Positions 7,757 through 16,742 are shown, counted from the first letter of the stretch. The stretch is DNA of 64,000 nucleotides from Pleomorphochaeta sp963678575 (GCA_963678575.2 CAXXHV010000002.1:2170001-2234000); one strand, 5' to 3'. Made by a program: numbers and translations. The notes: a model not told the origin generated them from the letters alone.

Positions 7757-8785
7757 ATGAAAAAAGTAACTACAATTTTCTTAGCATTACTTTTTATTTG
7801 CAATTTCAATACATTTGCAAATGGACAACAAGAATCAGGAATACCAAAAATTGGTGTAACTGTCTATAAATACGATGATAATTATATGTCATTTGTTAGA
7901 AAGGCAATTGAAAAAGCTGCTGCTGAAGATAGCAGTAGTGAATTGCTAATTTGTGATTCAATGAATGACCAAGCAAAACAAAACGACCAAATTGACACAT
8001 ATATTAATAAAGGTGTTAAAGCATTATGTGTTAATCTAGTAGAACCAGCTGCAGGTCAAACAGTTGTTGAAAAAGCTAAAAAAGCAGGAATCCCAATTGT
8101 ATTTTACAACAAAGAACCAGCAAAAGAAGTAATAATGGGATACGATAAATGTTGGTACGCAGGGATAACATCTGCAGAATTCGGTATTCAACAAGGTCAA
8201 ATGATAGTTGATGCTTGGAAAGCAAACCCAAGTTGGGATAAAAATAATGACGGAAAAATTCAATATGTTTTATTAAAAGGTGAGCCAGGACATCCTGATG
8301 CTGAAGTAAGAACTAGTGAGCCAATAAGAATAATTAAAGAAGCTGGAATTGGCGTTGATGAATTAGAACTTCAAACTGGAATGTGGGATGCCTCAAAAGG
8401 TAAAGATTTAATGGAAACTTGGTTAGCAAAACATGGAGATAAAATTGAATTTGTTATTTGCAATAACGATGCAATGGCTCTTGGTGCTGTTGAAGCTTTG
8501 AAAGCAGCTGGATACTTTACAGGAGATAAATACATGCCAGTTGTTGCCGTAGATGGATTGCCAGAAGCAGTAGAACTAATTAAAAAAGGTCAATTATTAG
8601 GAACAATTTTAAATGATCCTAAAGCTCTAGGTCTTGCAGCATACAAAATGACTGTTAATGCAGCTCAAGGAAAAGATCCTCTAGATGGAACAAATTATGT
8701 TTTTGGCGATAAAAAGGATGTTCGTGTTGCTTGTGAAATAACAATGGCTGGAAATCTTGATAAAGCTATTGAAGCTTATAAATAA
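7757..8785 (+). CDS. mglB: Galactose/glucose ABC transporter periplasmic binding protein
   Basis: 342 residues. The signal peptide MKKVTTIFLALLFICNFNTFA is followed by NGQQES. The mature protein is a type I periplasmic binding protein of the MglB branch. It shows PKIGVTVYKYDDNYMSFVR, QNDQIDTYINKGVKALCVNLV, an EF-hand-like calcium loop DKNNDGKIQ followed directly by YVLLKGEPGHPDAEVRT (an MglB hallmark), and FVICNNDAMALGAVEALK. It delivers galactose, methyl-galactoside or glucose to MglAC. AAGGAG lies before the ATG. A strong hairpin separates it from mglA, which would raise its expression relative to the membrane parts. Confidence 0.93.
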   Translation: MKKVTTIFLALLFICNFNTFANGQQESGIPKIGVTVYKYDDNYMSFVRKAIEKAAAEDSSSELLICDSMNDQAKQNDQIDTYINKGVKALCVNLVEPAAGQTVVEKAKKAGIPIVFYNKEPAKEVIMGYDKCWYAGITSAEFGIQQGQMIVDAWKANPSWDKNNDGKIQYVLLKGEPGHPDAEVRTSEPIRIIKEAGIGVDELELQTGMWDASKGKDLMETWLAKHGDKIEFVICNNDAMALGAVEALKAAGYFTGDKYMPVVAVDGLPEAVELIKKGQLLGTILNDPKALGLAAYKMTVNAAQGKDPLDGTNYVFGDKKDVRVACEITMAGNLDKAIEAYK

Positions 8786-8803
8786 TAAATATTCAAAAAT
8801 ATT

Positions 8804-8830
8804 AAACATGGTGCACTTTGCACCATGTTT
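8804..8830 (+). terminator. Intercistronic stem-loop between mglB and mglA (attenuator or mRNA stabiliser)
   Basis: AAACATGGTGCA (8804-8815) pairs fully with TGCACCATGTTT (8819-8830) around CTT. The downstream side is only moderately U-rich (TTTATATATT), so it should stop or pause some transcripts or protect the mglB 3' end rather than terminate fully. Confidence 0.75.
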
Positions 8831-8858
8831 ATATATTAATTAACTGGAGAAAATTCTT

Positions 8859-10361
8859 ATGGAAAATAATCCTATCCTATTACAAGTTAGTGATATGTCA
8901 AAATCATTTCCAGGAGTTCAAGCATTAGATAAAGTAAACTTAAATGTCAAAAAAGGAACAGTTCATGCTCTTGTAGGAGAAAATGGAGCAGGGAAATCCA
9001 CACTAATGAAATGTATTTTTGGAATATATCATCCAGACAAAGGAACCTTAAAACTAGAAGGAAACACAGTAAGTTTTTCAGAGCCAAAACAAGCCCTAGA
9101 TAATGGAATTACTATGGTTCATCAAGAATTAAATCAGGTTTCTAGATTAAGAGTAATGGATAATATATGGCTAGGCCGATTTCCTATGAAAAATGGAATC
9201 GTAATTGATGAAAAAAAAGTATTAAATGATACCAAAATAATATTTAAAAATCTTGAAATAGATATAGATCCGTTAACAAAAGTTGAAAGGCTATCTGTTT
9301 CTGAAAGACAAATGATCGAAATAGCAAAAGCTGCTTCATACAATGCAAAAATAATTGTAATGGATGAACCTACCTCTTCTCTTTCTGAAAAAGAAGTATC
9401 CCATTTATTTAGAGTGATTAATAAACTAAAAGAAAAAGGATGCGGCATAATTTATATTTCTCATAAATTAGAAGAAATTTTTAGCATAGCTGATGAAGTA
9501 TCTGTAATGAGAGATGGGAATATGATTTCAACAAAAAAAATTGAAGATATTAACATAGATAATGTAATTACATTAATGGTAGGAAGAAAACTTGATAACA
9601 GATTCCCAAAAAAAACAAATAAACCAGAAGGAGTCCTTCTAGAAGTTAAAAATCTATCTTTAGTTTATTCACAACTAGTAAAAAATATTTCTTTTAATCT
9701 TAAAAAAGGAGAAATATTAGGGATTGCAGGATTAGAAGGTTCAATGAGAACTGAAATTATTGAGGGATTATTTGGATATAGAACAAGAGAATCTGGCGAA
9801 ATTATTGTAAATCAGAGTTTATGTAAAAACAACTCTCCTTCTAATTCAATTAAAAACAAATTTGCACTTTTAACTGAAGAGAGAAAATATAATGGGATAT
9901 TTCCTGGAATGACAGTAAAAGACAACGTTATGATTTCAAATATAAATGAATACTGTAAATTTGGAGTAATAAATAATGAAAAAGTTAACAAAGATGTTTT
10001 TAAAATTATTAAATCTCTAAACGTAAAAACACCATCAGAAAAATCTATGATTAGAAACCTTTCAGGAGGAAATCAGCAAAAAGTAATATTCGGTCGTTGG
10101 ATGTTAACTTCCCCTGATATTCTTCTTTTAGATGAGCCAACAAGAGGAATAGATGTCGGAGCTAAATATGAAATTTATCAACTAATTATTGAATTAGCAA
10201 AAGAAGGAAAAGGCATTATTATGATTTCTTCAGAAATGCCAGAACTTCTAGGTGTTTCAAACAGAATATTAGTCATGAGCAATGGAAAGATTGCTGGAAT
10301 AGTTAATACAGAAGAAACAAATCAAGAAGAAATTCTTCGATTAGCAGCAAAATATTTATAG
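8859..10361 (+). CDS. mglA: Galactose/methyl-galactoside ABC transporter ATPase
   Basis: 500 residues, a fused double ATPase typical of the carbohydrate class 2 family. The first domain has an intact Walker A (GENGAGKST, residues 40-48), signature LSVSERQMIEIAKA and Walker B IIVMDEPTSSLS. The second has a degenerate P-loop (GLEGSMRTE), but a full signature NLSGGNQQKVIFGRW and Walker B ILLLDEPTRGIDVG. That asymmetry is normal for MglA/RbsA. It acts on the cytoplasmic face of MglC. GGAG precedes the ATG, and mglC follows after 13 bases. Confidence 0.93.
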   Translation: MENNPILLQVSDMSKSFPGVQALDKVNLNVKKGTVHALVGENGAGKSTLMKCIFGIYHPDKGTLKLEGNTVSFSEPKQALDNGITMVHQELNQVSRLRVMDNIWLGRFPMKNGIVIDEKKVLNDTKIIFKNLEIDIDPLTKVERLSVSERQMIEIAKAASYNAKIIVMDEPTSSLSEKEVSHLFRVINKLKEKGCGIIYISHKLEEIFSIADEVSVMRDGNMISTKKIEDINIDNVITLMVGRKLDNRFPKKTNKPEGVLLEVKNLSLVYSQLVKNISFNLKKGEILGIAGLEGSMRTEIIEGLFGYRTRESGEIIVNQSLCKNNSPSNSIKNKFALLTEERKYNGIFPGMTVKDNVMISNINEYCKFGVINNEKVNKDVFKIIKSLNVKTPSEKSMIRNLSGGNQQKVIFGRWMLTSPDILLLDEPTRGIDVGAKYEIYQLIIELAKEGKGIIMISSEMPELLGVSNRILVMSNGKIAGIVNTEETNQEEILRLAAKYL

Positions 10362-10374
10362 GAGTTCATTAAAA

Positions 10375-11400
10375 ATGATTGAGTTAACAAAAGTCGATAT
10401 AGAAAGAAAAAGAAAGCAACGGATTATAAAAACCCAATTAATGAATAATGCTATTTATATAGTATTATTTGTATTAATAATAATTATCACTATAGTTGAT
10501 CCCACTTTTCTTTCAATAAATAATTTTAAATTTATTTTTACTCAAGCCTCAACAAGAATGATATTAGCTTTGGGAGTTAGTGGCATTATTGTTTTAGCTG
10601 GAGCTGATTTAGCTATTGGAAGATTTGTAGGATTAGCAGCCGTAGTATCTGCCTCTATGATGCAAGCCTTAGATAATCCAAATATTATATTTCCAGGATT
10701 AAATTTACCCGTTTTCATTCCAATTCTTTTAGTAGTTTTAATTTGTGGTTTAATTTCTATGATAGATGGAATAATCGTAACAAAACTCTCTGTAACTGCA
10801 TTTATTGCAACATTAGGAATGCAAATGATTTTGTATGGTGCAACTTCAACTTATTATGAAAAAGTTTGCGGTGCAGCTCCTATCGGAAGCCTAAGAAATT
10901 CCTTTACAGATTTTGCTCAAGGAGATTTTTTTGGAATACCAAATTTAATTATTTATGCTGCAATTATCGTTGGAATAATGTGGTTTATTTGGAATAAAAC
11001 AAAACTAGGAAGAAATCTTTTTGCAATTGGCAATAACACTGAAGCTGCTAAAGTTTCAGGTGTTAATATTACAAAAACAATTATTATAATTTATTTAATT
11101 GCTGGTTTTTTATATGGGTTTGCTGGAGCATTAGAAGTTGGAAGAACAGGTAGTGCAACAAACAATCTAGGAAATGGTTATGAATTAGATGCTATTGCAG
11201 CTTGTGTAGTTGGTGGAGTTTCATTGATGGGAGGTGTAGGTTCAATATTTGGAATTGTAATTGGTGTAATAATTTTCCAAGTAATAAACTATGGCTTAGT
11301 CTATATCAGTGTAAGTCCTTACATGCTTTATATAATTAAAGGAGCTATTGTTATTTTAGCAGTTGCTATTGATGCACAAAAATATGTTACAAGAAAATAA
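10375..11400 (+). CDS. mglC: Galactose/methyl-galactoside ABC transporter permease
   Basis: 341 residues with about ten hydrophobic helices. MglC/RbsC-family landmarks are ASTRMILALGVSGIIVLAGADLAIGR near the N-terminus, SVTAFIATLGMQMILYG in the middle, NNTEAAKVSGVNITKT (the cytoplasmic loop that docks the ATPase), and GYELDAIAACVVGGVSLMGGVGSI. It forms the membrane channel of the Mgl system. GGAG precedes the ATG, and the gene is packed between mglA and the epimerase-like gene. Confidence 0.93.
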   Translation: MIELTKVDIERKRKQRIIKTQLMNNAIYIVLFVLIIIITIVDPTFLSINNFKFIFTQASTRMILALGVSGIIVLAGADLAIGRFVGLAAVVSASMMQALDNPNIIFPGLNLPVFIPILLVVLICGLISMIDGIIVTKLSVTAFIATLGMQMILYGATSTYYEKVCGAAPIGSLRNSFTDFAQGDFFGIPNLIIYAAIIVGIMWFIWNKTKLGRNLFAIGNNTEAAKVSGVNITKTIIIIYLIAGFLYGFAGALEVGRTGSATNNLGNGYELDAIAACVVGGVSLMGGVGSIFGIVIGVIIFQVINYGLVYISVSPYMLYIIKGAIVILAVAIDAQKYVTRK

Positions 11401-11413
11401 TTAGGAGAATACA

Positions 11414-12412
11414 ATGAGTTTTTTTTATGATACGGAAATAATTGATGGAAAAAAATCTTATTTATTAGGATATAGCAAAGAAACAAAAGAAGAACACGAT
11501 GTGTTGATTAAATTATCTCCAACTTTGGGGAACAATTTATACTGCTTTAGAGTAGATGAATATGAAGTCGTTCATTACGACAGTTATTTTTCACTTGATT
11601 CATATTATACTGGCAATCCAATATTATATCCTTTCCCTAATAGATTAAGAAATTGTTTTTATCAATTCAATGGAAAACAACACTGGCATCAGAAACATGG
11701 AATTCCTATATTTCTTCATTCATTAGTTTATGACGAGAAATGGGAATGTGATGAGCCCGAAATAACTGACAATTATGTAAGAATCAAAACATGGATTCAC
11801 ATAACTAAAAAACATCCAATTTATGAAGGATTCCCTTGGGAGCATAAGTTAACATTATTTTTTGAAGTAAATAAACATGGTTTTGATATTATTTATGAAG
11901 TAGAAAATCTTTCAAATGAAGAACTTCCCTTTGGAATATCCTACCATACTTTCTTCAAGAAACTATGCGGTGACAATAATTCATTTATAAGAGTTCCAGC
12001 ACAACATCTGATGGAATTAAGTGAAGAACTACTACCTACTGGGAAATTAATAGATGTAGAAGGAAAAGCTTTTGATTTGAGAAAACCAATCGCTCCAAGC
12101 AAACTAAATCTAGATAATTGTTATACTACAATGATTAAAGATGAAAGAGTCTTTATTGATTATCCAAATATTGGGTTAAAAATATATATGGATGCTACAG
12201 AAGATTTTACTCACATGCAGGTTTTCACGCCTAAAAATAAACCCTTTTTCTGCGTAGAAAGACAAACTTGTTCCACTGATGCTGTAAATCTTGATAATAA
12301 AGGGTTCAAAAAAGAAGCACATCTATTGAGAGTAAAACCCAAAGGGAAAAAGGTAGGAACAGTAAATTTTATATATGAATTCAATAAATTAAAAGAGGCT
12401 ATATATGACTAA
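11414..12412 (+). CDS. Aldose 1-epimerase-like (galactose mutarotase fold) protein
   Basis: 332 residues, no signal peptide. The layout matches the aldose-1-epimerase beta-sandwich. YPFPNRLRNCFYQFNGKQ corresponds to the substrate-binding N-R segment, HGIPIFLHSL to the first active-site His, ISYHTFFKK to the catalytic His region, and CVERQTCSTDAVNL to the C-terminal segment near the catalytic Glu. The match is distant, so the exact sugar is unclear. Its place between mglC and two GH4 glycosidases suggests interconversion of anomers of released galactose or galacturonate. Its end overlaps the next start by 8 bases. Confidence 0.7.
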   Translation: MSFFYDTEIIDGKKSYLLGYSKETKEEHDVLIKLSPTLGNNLYCFRVDEYEVVHYDSYFSLDSYYTGNPILYPFPNRLRNCFYQFNGKQHWHQKHGIPIFLHSLVYDEKWECDEPEITDNYVRIKTWIHITKKHPIYEGFPWEHKLTLFFEVNKHGFDIIYEVENLSNEELPFGISYHTFFKKLCGDNNSFIRVPAQHLMELSEELLPTGKLIDVEGKAFDLRKPIAPSKLNLDNCYTTMIKDERVFIDYPNIGLKIYMDATEDFTHMQVFTPKNKPFFCVERQTCSTDAVNLDNKGFKKEAHLLRVKPKGKKVGTVNFIYEFNKLKEAIYD

Positions 12413-13784
12413 AATATCATTAATTGGAGCTGGAAGTATTGTTTTTTCTAAGCAACTCATGGTTGATATTTTAGGATTTCCAGCTTTAGAAAATTGTGAA
12501 TTCTGCCTTGAGGATATTAACCCTGAAAGGTTAGGACTAATTGAAAAAGTTGCAAAAATGTTTATAAAACAGAGAAATAGCAACGCAACAATAACAACAA
12601 CTAACAATATTGACCAAGCAGTAAAAAATGCTGATTTTGTTATAAATCTTGTTCAAGTCGGAGGCTTTCAATCCACATTAGTAGATTTTGAAATCCCTGA
12701 AAAATATGGTTTAAAGCAAACAATTGCAGACACCATGAGTGTTGGAGGAATATTTAGAGCATTAAGAACAATGCCTGTAATGGATGAAATTTGTAACGCA
12801 ATAATTAAATACGATTCTAAAGCATTCTTATTAAATTATACTAATCCAATGGCAATGCTATCTCAATATGTTTTGAAAAAATACCAATCAGTTAAATATG
12901 TTGGGCTTTGTCATAGTGTTCAAACAACAAGCAAGCAACTTGCTCTTTATCTAAATGTTCCTTATGAAGAATTAGATGTAAAAGTTGCTGGAATAAATCA
13001 TCAAGCTTGGTTTTTAAAACTAGAAACAAAAGGAATAGATTTATACCCAAAACTATTTGAAATAAAGAACAAAATCGATAACAATCCGGATTATATTCCC
13101 AAACATCTTTATGATTCTCCTGCTTCAGATTCTTGGTTTAGAGAAAACTTTAAAGAAAATGCTGTTGAAACCTTTGAAGGGGATAAAATAAGATTTGAGA
13201 TGTTAAAAAGGTTAGGTTACTATGTAACTGAATCTAGTGAACATAATGCAGAATATTGTCCGTATTATTTAAAAGATCCAGACCTAATTAAAAAATATAA
13301 AATACCAATAAATGAATATATTCGCCGCTGTAAAATAAACTTAAAAGAATATGAATCAACAAAACAAAGTATTTTAAATGATGAAGAATTATATGTAAAT
13401 ATGAGTGAAGAATATGCAGGATCTATTATTAATTCAATTGTTAGTGGAGTAAATAGTCAAATCAATGGGAACGTTTTAAATACCAATTTAATAACAAATC
13501 TTCCCAATAATTGCTGTGTTGAAGTTCCTTGCTTAGTTAATAAAAATGGGATTCAACCTACCTATATTGGAGAAATTCCTGAACAATTGGCCTGCTATAA
13601 CAGAACAAATATTAATGTTCAAAATTTAGTTGTCGAAGCAGTTCTTCAAAACAAAAAAGAATTAATATATCAAGCTATAATGCTAGATCCGCTTTGTGCA
13701 TCTATGTTGAATTTTTCACAAATGGATGAAATGACTAATGAATTATTTTTAGCTCATAAAGAGCTAATACCATATTTTAACTAA
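12405..13784 (+). CDS. melA: Alpha-galactosidase, glycoside hydrolase family 4 (MelA type)
   Basis: 459 residues, close to MelA length. The N-terminal NAD-binding motif is KISLIGAGSIVFSKQLM. The family 4 metal site appears as CHSV at residues 169-172 (within GLCHSVQTT), together with LLNYTNPMAML and VAGINHQAWFLKLE. CHSV is the signature of alpha-galactosidases within the family; phospho-glycosidases carry other tetrapeptides. The enzyme uses NAD+ and a divalent metal in a redox-elimination mechanism. No signal peptide, so it acts on galactosides that have entered the cytoplasm, fitting the Mgl transporter upstream. Confidence 0.88.
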   Translation: MTKISLIGAGSIVFSKQLMVDILGFPALENCEFCLEDINPERLGLIEKVAKMFIKQRNSNATITTTNNIDQAVKNADFVINLVQVGGFQSTLVDFEIPEKYGLKQTIADTMSVGGIFRALRTMPVMDEICNAIIKYDSKAFLLNYTNPMAMLSQYVLKKYQSVKYVGLCHSVQTTSKQLALYLNVPYEELDVKVAGINHQAWFLKLETKGIDLYPKLFEIKNKIDNNPDYIPKHLYDSPASDSWFRENFKENAVETFEGDKIRFEMLKRLGYYVTESSEHNAEYCPYYLKDPDLIKKYKIPINEYIRRCKINLKEYESTKQSILNDEELYVNMSEEYAGSIINSIVSGVNSQINGNVLNTNLITNLPNNCCVEVPCLVNKNGIQPTYIGEIPEQLACYNRTNINVQNLVVEAVLQNKKELIYQAIMLDPLCASMLNFSQMDEMTNELFLAHKELIPYFN

Positions 13785-13797
13785 AAAAGGAGTATTT

Positions 13798-15072
13798 ATG
13801 AAAATTGTATTAATTGGTGCAGGTAGTGCTATGTTCGGTCTTGGAGCACTAGGTGATATTTTTAAAAGCAAAACTTTAGAAGGATGTGAAATATGTTTAG
13901 TAGATATTAATCCAGTATCACTTGGAGAAGTAGCAAAAGTATCTAACGAATATATAAATTCAAATAATTTAAATTATAAAATAACTTCTACAACAAATAG
14001 AAAAGAAGCATTAAAAAAGGCTGATTTTGTTTTAATATCAATAGAAGTAGGAGATAGATATGAATTATGGGAAATGGATTGGAATATCCCTCTCCATTTT
14101 GGAATAAAACAGGTTTATGGAGAAAATGGAGGTCCTGGAGGACTCTTCCACTCTTTCAGAATTATACCTCCAATATTAGAAATTTGTGGTGATATAGCAA
14201 ACATTTGTCCAGAAGCAATAATTATGAATTTAAGCAACCCTATGACAAATATCTTAACTGCTGTAACAAGAAAATATCCACAATTAAATATTATTGGATT
14301 ATGTCACGAAGTTTCTTCAATGGTTATTCATCTTCCAAAAATATTAAATAAACCATTTGAAGAATTACACACAATATCTGGAGGATTAAATCATTTTAGT
14401 TGTTTATTAGATGCAACATATGTTAAAGATGGGTCTTCTGCAATGGAAGATATAATGGAAAAAGGGGTCCCTTATTTCGAGGGAACTATAGAAAGAGGAC
14501 TATTTATGGAAATAATTAAATATTTTAAAAAAATTCCAATTACGACCGATAGTCATTTTAGTGAATACATACATTGGGCACAAGAAGTTGCAGATCATTC
14601 AGGAGTTATGGATTTCTATACAAATTATAAAAAAGAATGCTTAAGTCATCAAGTTGATATGTATGGTAGATTAAAATCAGGGACTCTCCCAGAGGAATAT
14701 TGGAGAGTTGTTCCCATAATTGAAGGTATAATTAATGATGATAACCATGAAGAGCTAGCAATTAATATGATAAATAATGGGCTAATTTCAACCTTACCAA
14801 ACGACACCATTGTTGAAGTTCCAGCAATAGTTAATAAAAAAGGTATACAAGGAATAAATATAGATCATGTTATGCCATTAGGCTTCTCTTCACTTTTAAA
14901 TAATAGAGTCGGAGTTCTTAGATTATGTGCTGAAGCCGTAATACAACAATCAAAAGAATTAGCATTACAAGCACTTCTTGTTGATACAACAAACAATAGC
15001 ATTCTTCAAACAGAAAAACTATTAGATACAATGATTAACCTTCAAAAAGATTATCTAGGATATTTTAAATAA
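13798..15072 (+). CDS. Family 4 glycosidase with CHEV motif, probable alpha-galacturonidase
   Basis: 424 residues. It starts with the NAD motif MKIVLIGAGSAMFGLGALGD. It shows VYGENGGPGGLFHSFR, MNLSNPMTNILTAV, and the metal-site tetrapeptide CHEV at residues 169-172 (GLCHEVSSM), followed by SGGLNHFSCLLDATY. CHEV has been described as the mark of alpha-galacturonidases in family 4, as opposed to CHSV in the neighbouring enzyme. I infer it splits alpha-galacturonides such as pectin oligomers. GGAG precedes the ATG, and it closes the operon before a bidirectional terminator. Confidence 0.8.
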   Translation: MKIVLIGAGSAMFGLGALGDIFKSKTLEGCEICLVDINPVSLGEVAKVSNEYINSNNLNYKITSTTNRKEALKKADFVLISIEVGDRYELWEMDWNIPLHFGIKQVYGENGGPGGLFHSFRIIPPILEICGDIANICPEAIIMNLSNPMTNILTAVTRKYPQLNIIGLCHEVSSMVIHLPKILNKPFEELHTISGGLNHFSCLLDATYVKDGSSAMEDIMEKGVPYFEGTIERGLFMEIIKYFKKIPITTDSHFSEYIHWAQEVADHSGVMDFYTNYKKECLSHQVDMYGRLKSGTLPEEYWRVVPIIEGIINDDNHEELAINMINNGLISTLPNDTIVEVPAIVNKKGIQGINIDHVMPLGFSSLLNNRVGVLRLCAEAVIQQSKELALQALLVDTTNNSILQTEKLLDTMINLQKDYLGYFK

Positions 15073-15091
15073 ATATTAAACAATTAGATAG

Positions 15092-15128
15092 TAATTAAAC
15101 AACTGTTCAAATTACAGTTGTTTAATTA
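15092..15128. terminator. Bidirectional terminator between converging operons
   Basis: A 15-bp perfect stem: TAATTAAACAACTGT (15092-15106) pairs with ACAGTTGTTTAATTA (15114-15128), loop 7 bases. T-rich sequence (TTTTATTATTT) follows on the plus side. The stop codon of the leftward acyltransferase gene (15112-15114) lies in the loop and at the edge of the stem. Confidence 0.85.
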
Positions 15129-15612
15129 TTTTATTATTTCTTTCTAAAAGTTTAACCAGTCTGGGACGATTATATCTTTGAGCAAGGATACAGGGCAAAT
15201 TTACTAATAAAGCATATAACAACATTATCCAAACGATATAAAAAGGACACCAAAATCCAAATACCCAAAAAGGAATAATTTGACACCAATGAGAAAGTTC
15301 TGCTCTACCAGTTTCAATTATAAATTTATTTAAATAATCATTATCAAAAGTCTTTATATTTTTCTTTCTAAATCCATTTTTATGAGCTTTAGCTCCATCA
15401 GGTAATAAATGCTTCCATTTATGAATCTTAAATATTTTTTTATATATTTGCCCATTTTTTTCCCATTTATATTCTTTTAAAATAAAAAAATTAGGATTAA
15501 GCATGCTAGGTTTCAACAAATTAAATATTAAAGTTATAATCAATTGAAGAAAGGGCCAAACAATAAAAAAAGATACAAGCATTACCCAATCAGGAACAAA
15601 AATAATTTGCAT
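15112..15612 (-). CDS. crtO: CrtO-like glycolipid acyltransferase (glycosyl-4,4'-diaponeurosporenoate acyltransferase family)
   Basis: 166 residues. Hydrophobic segments lie at both ends (VMLVSFFIVWPFLQLIITLIF; WIMLLYALLVNLPCILAQRY), with a basic centre. Family hallmarks are IFKIHKWKHLLPDGAKAHKNGF, IETGRAELSHW and the near-terminal VNLPCILAQRYNRPRL. In staphylococci CrtO esterifies a fatty acid to the glucose of staphyloxanthin. No carotenoid genes are visible here, so the acceptor is probably another glycosylated lipid. It follows the glycosyltransferase by 8 bases, and the two surely work together. Its stop codon is part of the shared terminator. Confidence 0.8.
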   Translation of the reverse strand: MQIIFVPDWVMLVSFFIVWPFLQLIITLIFNLLKPSMLNPNFFILKEYKWEKNGQIYKKIFKIHKWKHLLPDGAKAHKNGFRKKNIKTFDNDYLNKFIIETGRAELSHWCQIIPFWVFGFWCPFYIVWIMLLYALLVNLPCILAQRYNRPRLVKLLERNNKIIKQL

Positions 15613-15620
15613 ATTAACTC

Positions 15621-16706
15621 CTACAATTTTCTACCTTTCCATGTTGTAGATTTAAAAAAGTAAGTCTTAAAAAGGGAGTAAAAAAATATTACAACAAAAG
15701 CAAACAAATAAAAAGGAAATAACAGACTTATTACAAAAGGAAAAGAGCCTATTTTCTTCGTATCCTTTCTAAGTTTTATTACAGTAATGATATATATTAT
15801 TATTTCAACAAATAAAGAAAAATAATTCTTTAAAACAATTGAATTTCTTATTTCAATAGGTAAAGCACTTAAATAACTCACCCAAAAGAACACCATAAAA
15901 AATAATTTCAAATCTATCGAAACTGAAGCTTGAGAAAAATTTTTAGACCACCCTTCTAATAGTTGAAAAAACCCTTTGGGATACATTTTAAATTTAATTT
16001 CATCCCCACCTAATTTTAAATCAACATTAATTGAAATACTGTTATAATATTTACCAAGATGCAAATCTTCAACAACTCTATCTTTTACAGGTTCATAACC
16101 TCCGTTATCTAAAAATACTTTTTTATCTATCATAAATACAGGTCCATAAAAACCAATATATTTATCTCGTTTATATATAGATAAAGATGTTGCACAAATT
16201 TGAATTAAATTAAAAAAATAAGAAAAATATTCATAGAATTTATTTACGATATGATATGGTTGAACAGATAAAGGATTCTTTGTTTTTTCATATTTAGAAA
16301 CTAAACTCTCTACTGCAGTAGAAGAAAATCTTACATCTGAATCAATAAATAATAATATCTCTCCACTTGCAATATTTGCACCATTTTGACAAGCCCAAGT
16401 TTTTCCTCTCCATCCATCTTTTAAATTATCAACTAATAAATACTTCACATTATGTTTTTTTATCACACTAGCAGTATTATCTTGAGAATTATCATCAACA
16501 CAGATGATTTCATGAATATTATAAGTTTGTTTTTCAAGATCGCTTAAAATATTATCTATGTTATTTTCTTCATTCCGAGCTGGAATAATAATTGAAATTT
16601 TATAATCTTTATTTAGACAGAAATCTTTTTTTAATAAAGGAAATTTACTAAAAAGAAAAAAGGATACTATGAATCCAATAATTATAGCAATGATATTAAT
16701 TTCCAC
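15621..16706 (-). CDS. Membrane glycosyltransferase family 2 (CrtQ-like)
   Basis: 361 residues. An N-terminal anchor helix (IIAIIIGFIVSFFLF) is followed by a GT-A domain. The domain has ISIIIPARNEENNIDNILSDL, ICVDDNSQDNT, GWRGKTWACQNGA, and the metal-binding LLFIDSDVRF (DxD). VVEDLHLG carries the ED pair, and Q-x-x-x-W is seen as FQLLEGWSKNF. Three C-terminal membrane helices follow. It resembles 4,4'-diaponeurosporenoate glycosyltransferase and pairs with the CrtO-like gene downstream. An in-frame stop just upstream forces a GTG start at 16706, with AAAGG 11 bases before it. The lipid acceptor is unknown. Confidence 0.83.
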   Translation of the reverse strand: MEINIIAIIIGFIVSFFLFSKFPLLKKDFCLNKDYKISIIIPARNEENNIDNILSDLEKQTYNIHEIICVDDNSQDNTASVIKKHNVKYLLVDNLKDGWRGKTWACQNGANIASGEILLFIDSDVRFSSTAVESLVSKYEKTKNPLSVQPYHIVNKFYEYFSYFFNLIQICATSLSIYKRDKYIGFYGPVFMIDKKVFLDNGGYEPVKDRVVEDLHLGKYYNSISINVDLKLGGDEIKFKMYPKGFFQLLEGWSKNFSQASVSIDLKLFFMVFFWVSYLSALPIEIRNSIVLKNYFSLFVEIIIYIITVIKLRKDTKKIGSFPFVISLLFPFYLFAFVVIFFYSLFKTYFFKSTTWKGRKL

Positions 16707-16726
16707 ACATTAACTGCCTTTTTTAT

Positions 16727-16742
16727 TAAGAAATATTTCTTA
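16727..16742. promoter_or_regulatory. Perfect 16-bp palindrome upstream of the glycosyltransferase gene
   Basis: TAAGAAATATTTCTTA is fully self-complementary and lies 20 bases before the GTG start. It could be an operator, but palindromes arise easily in AT-rich DNA. Confidence 0.3.
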
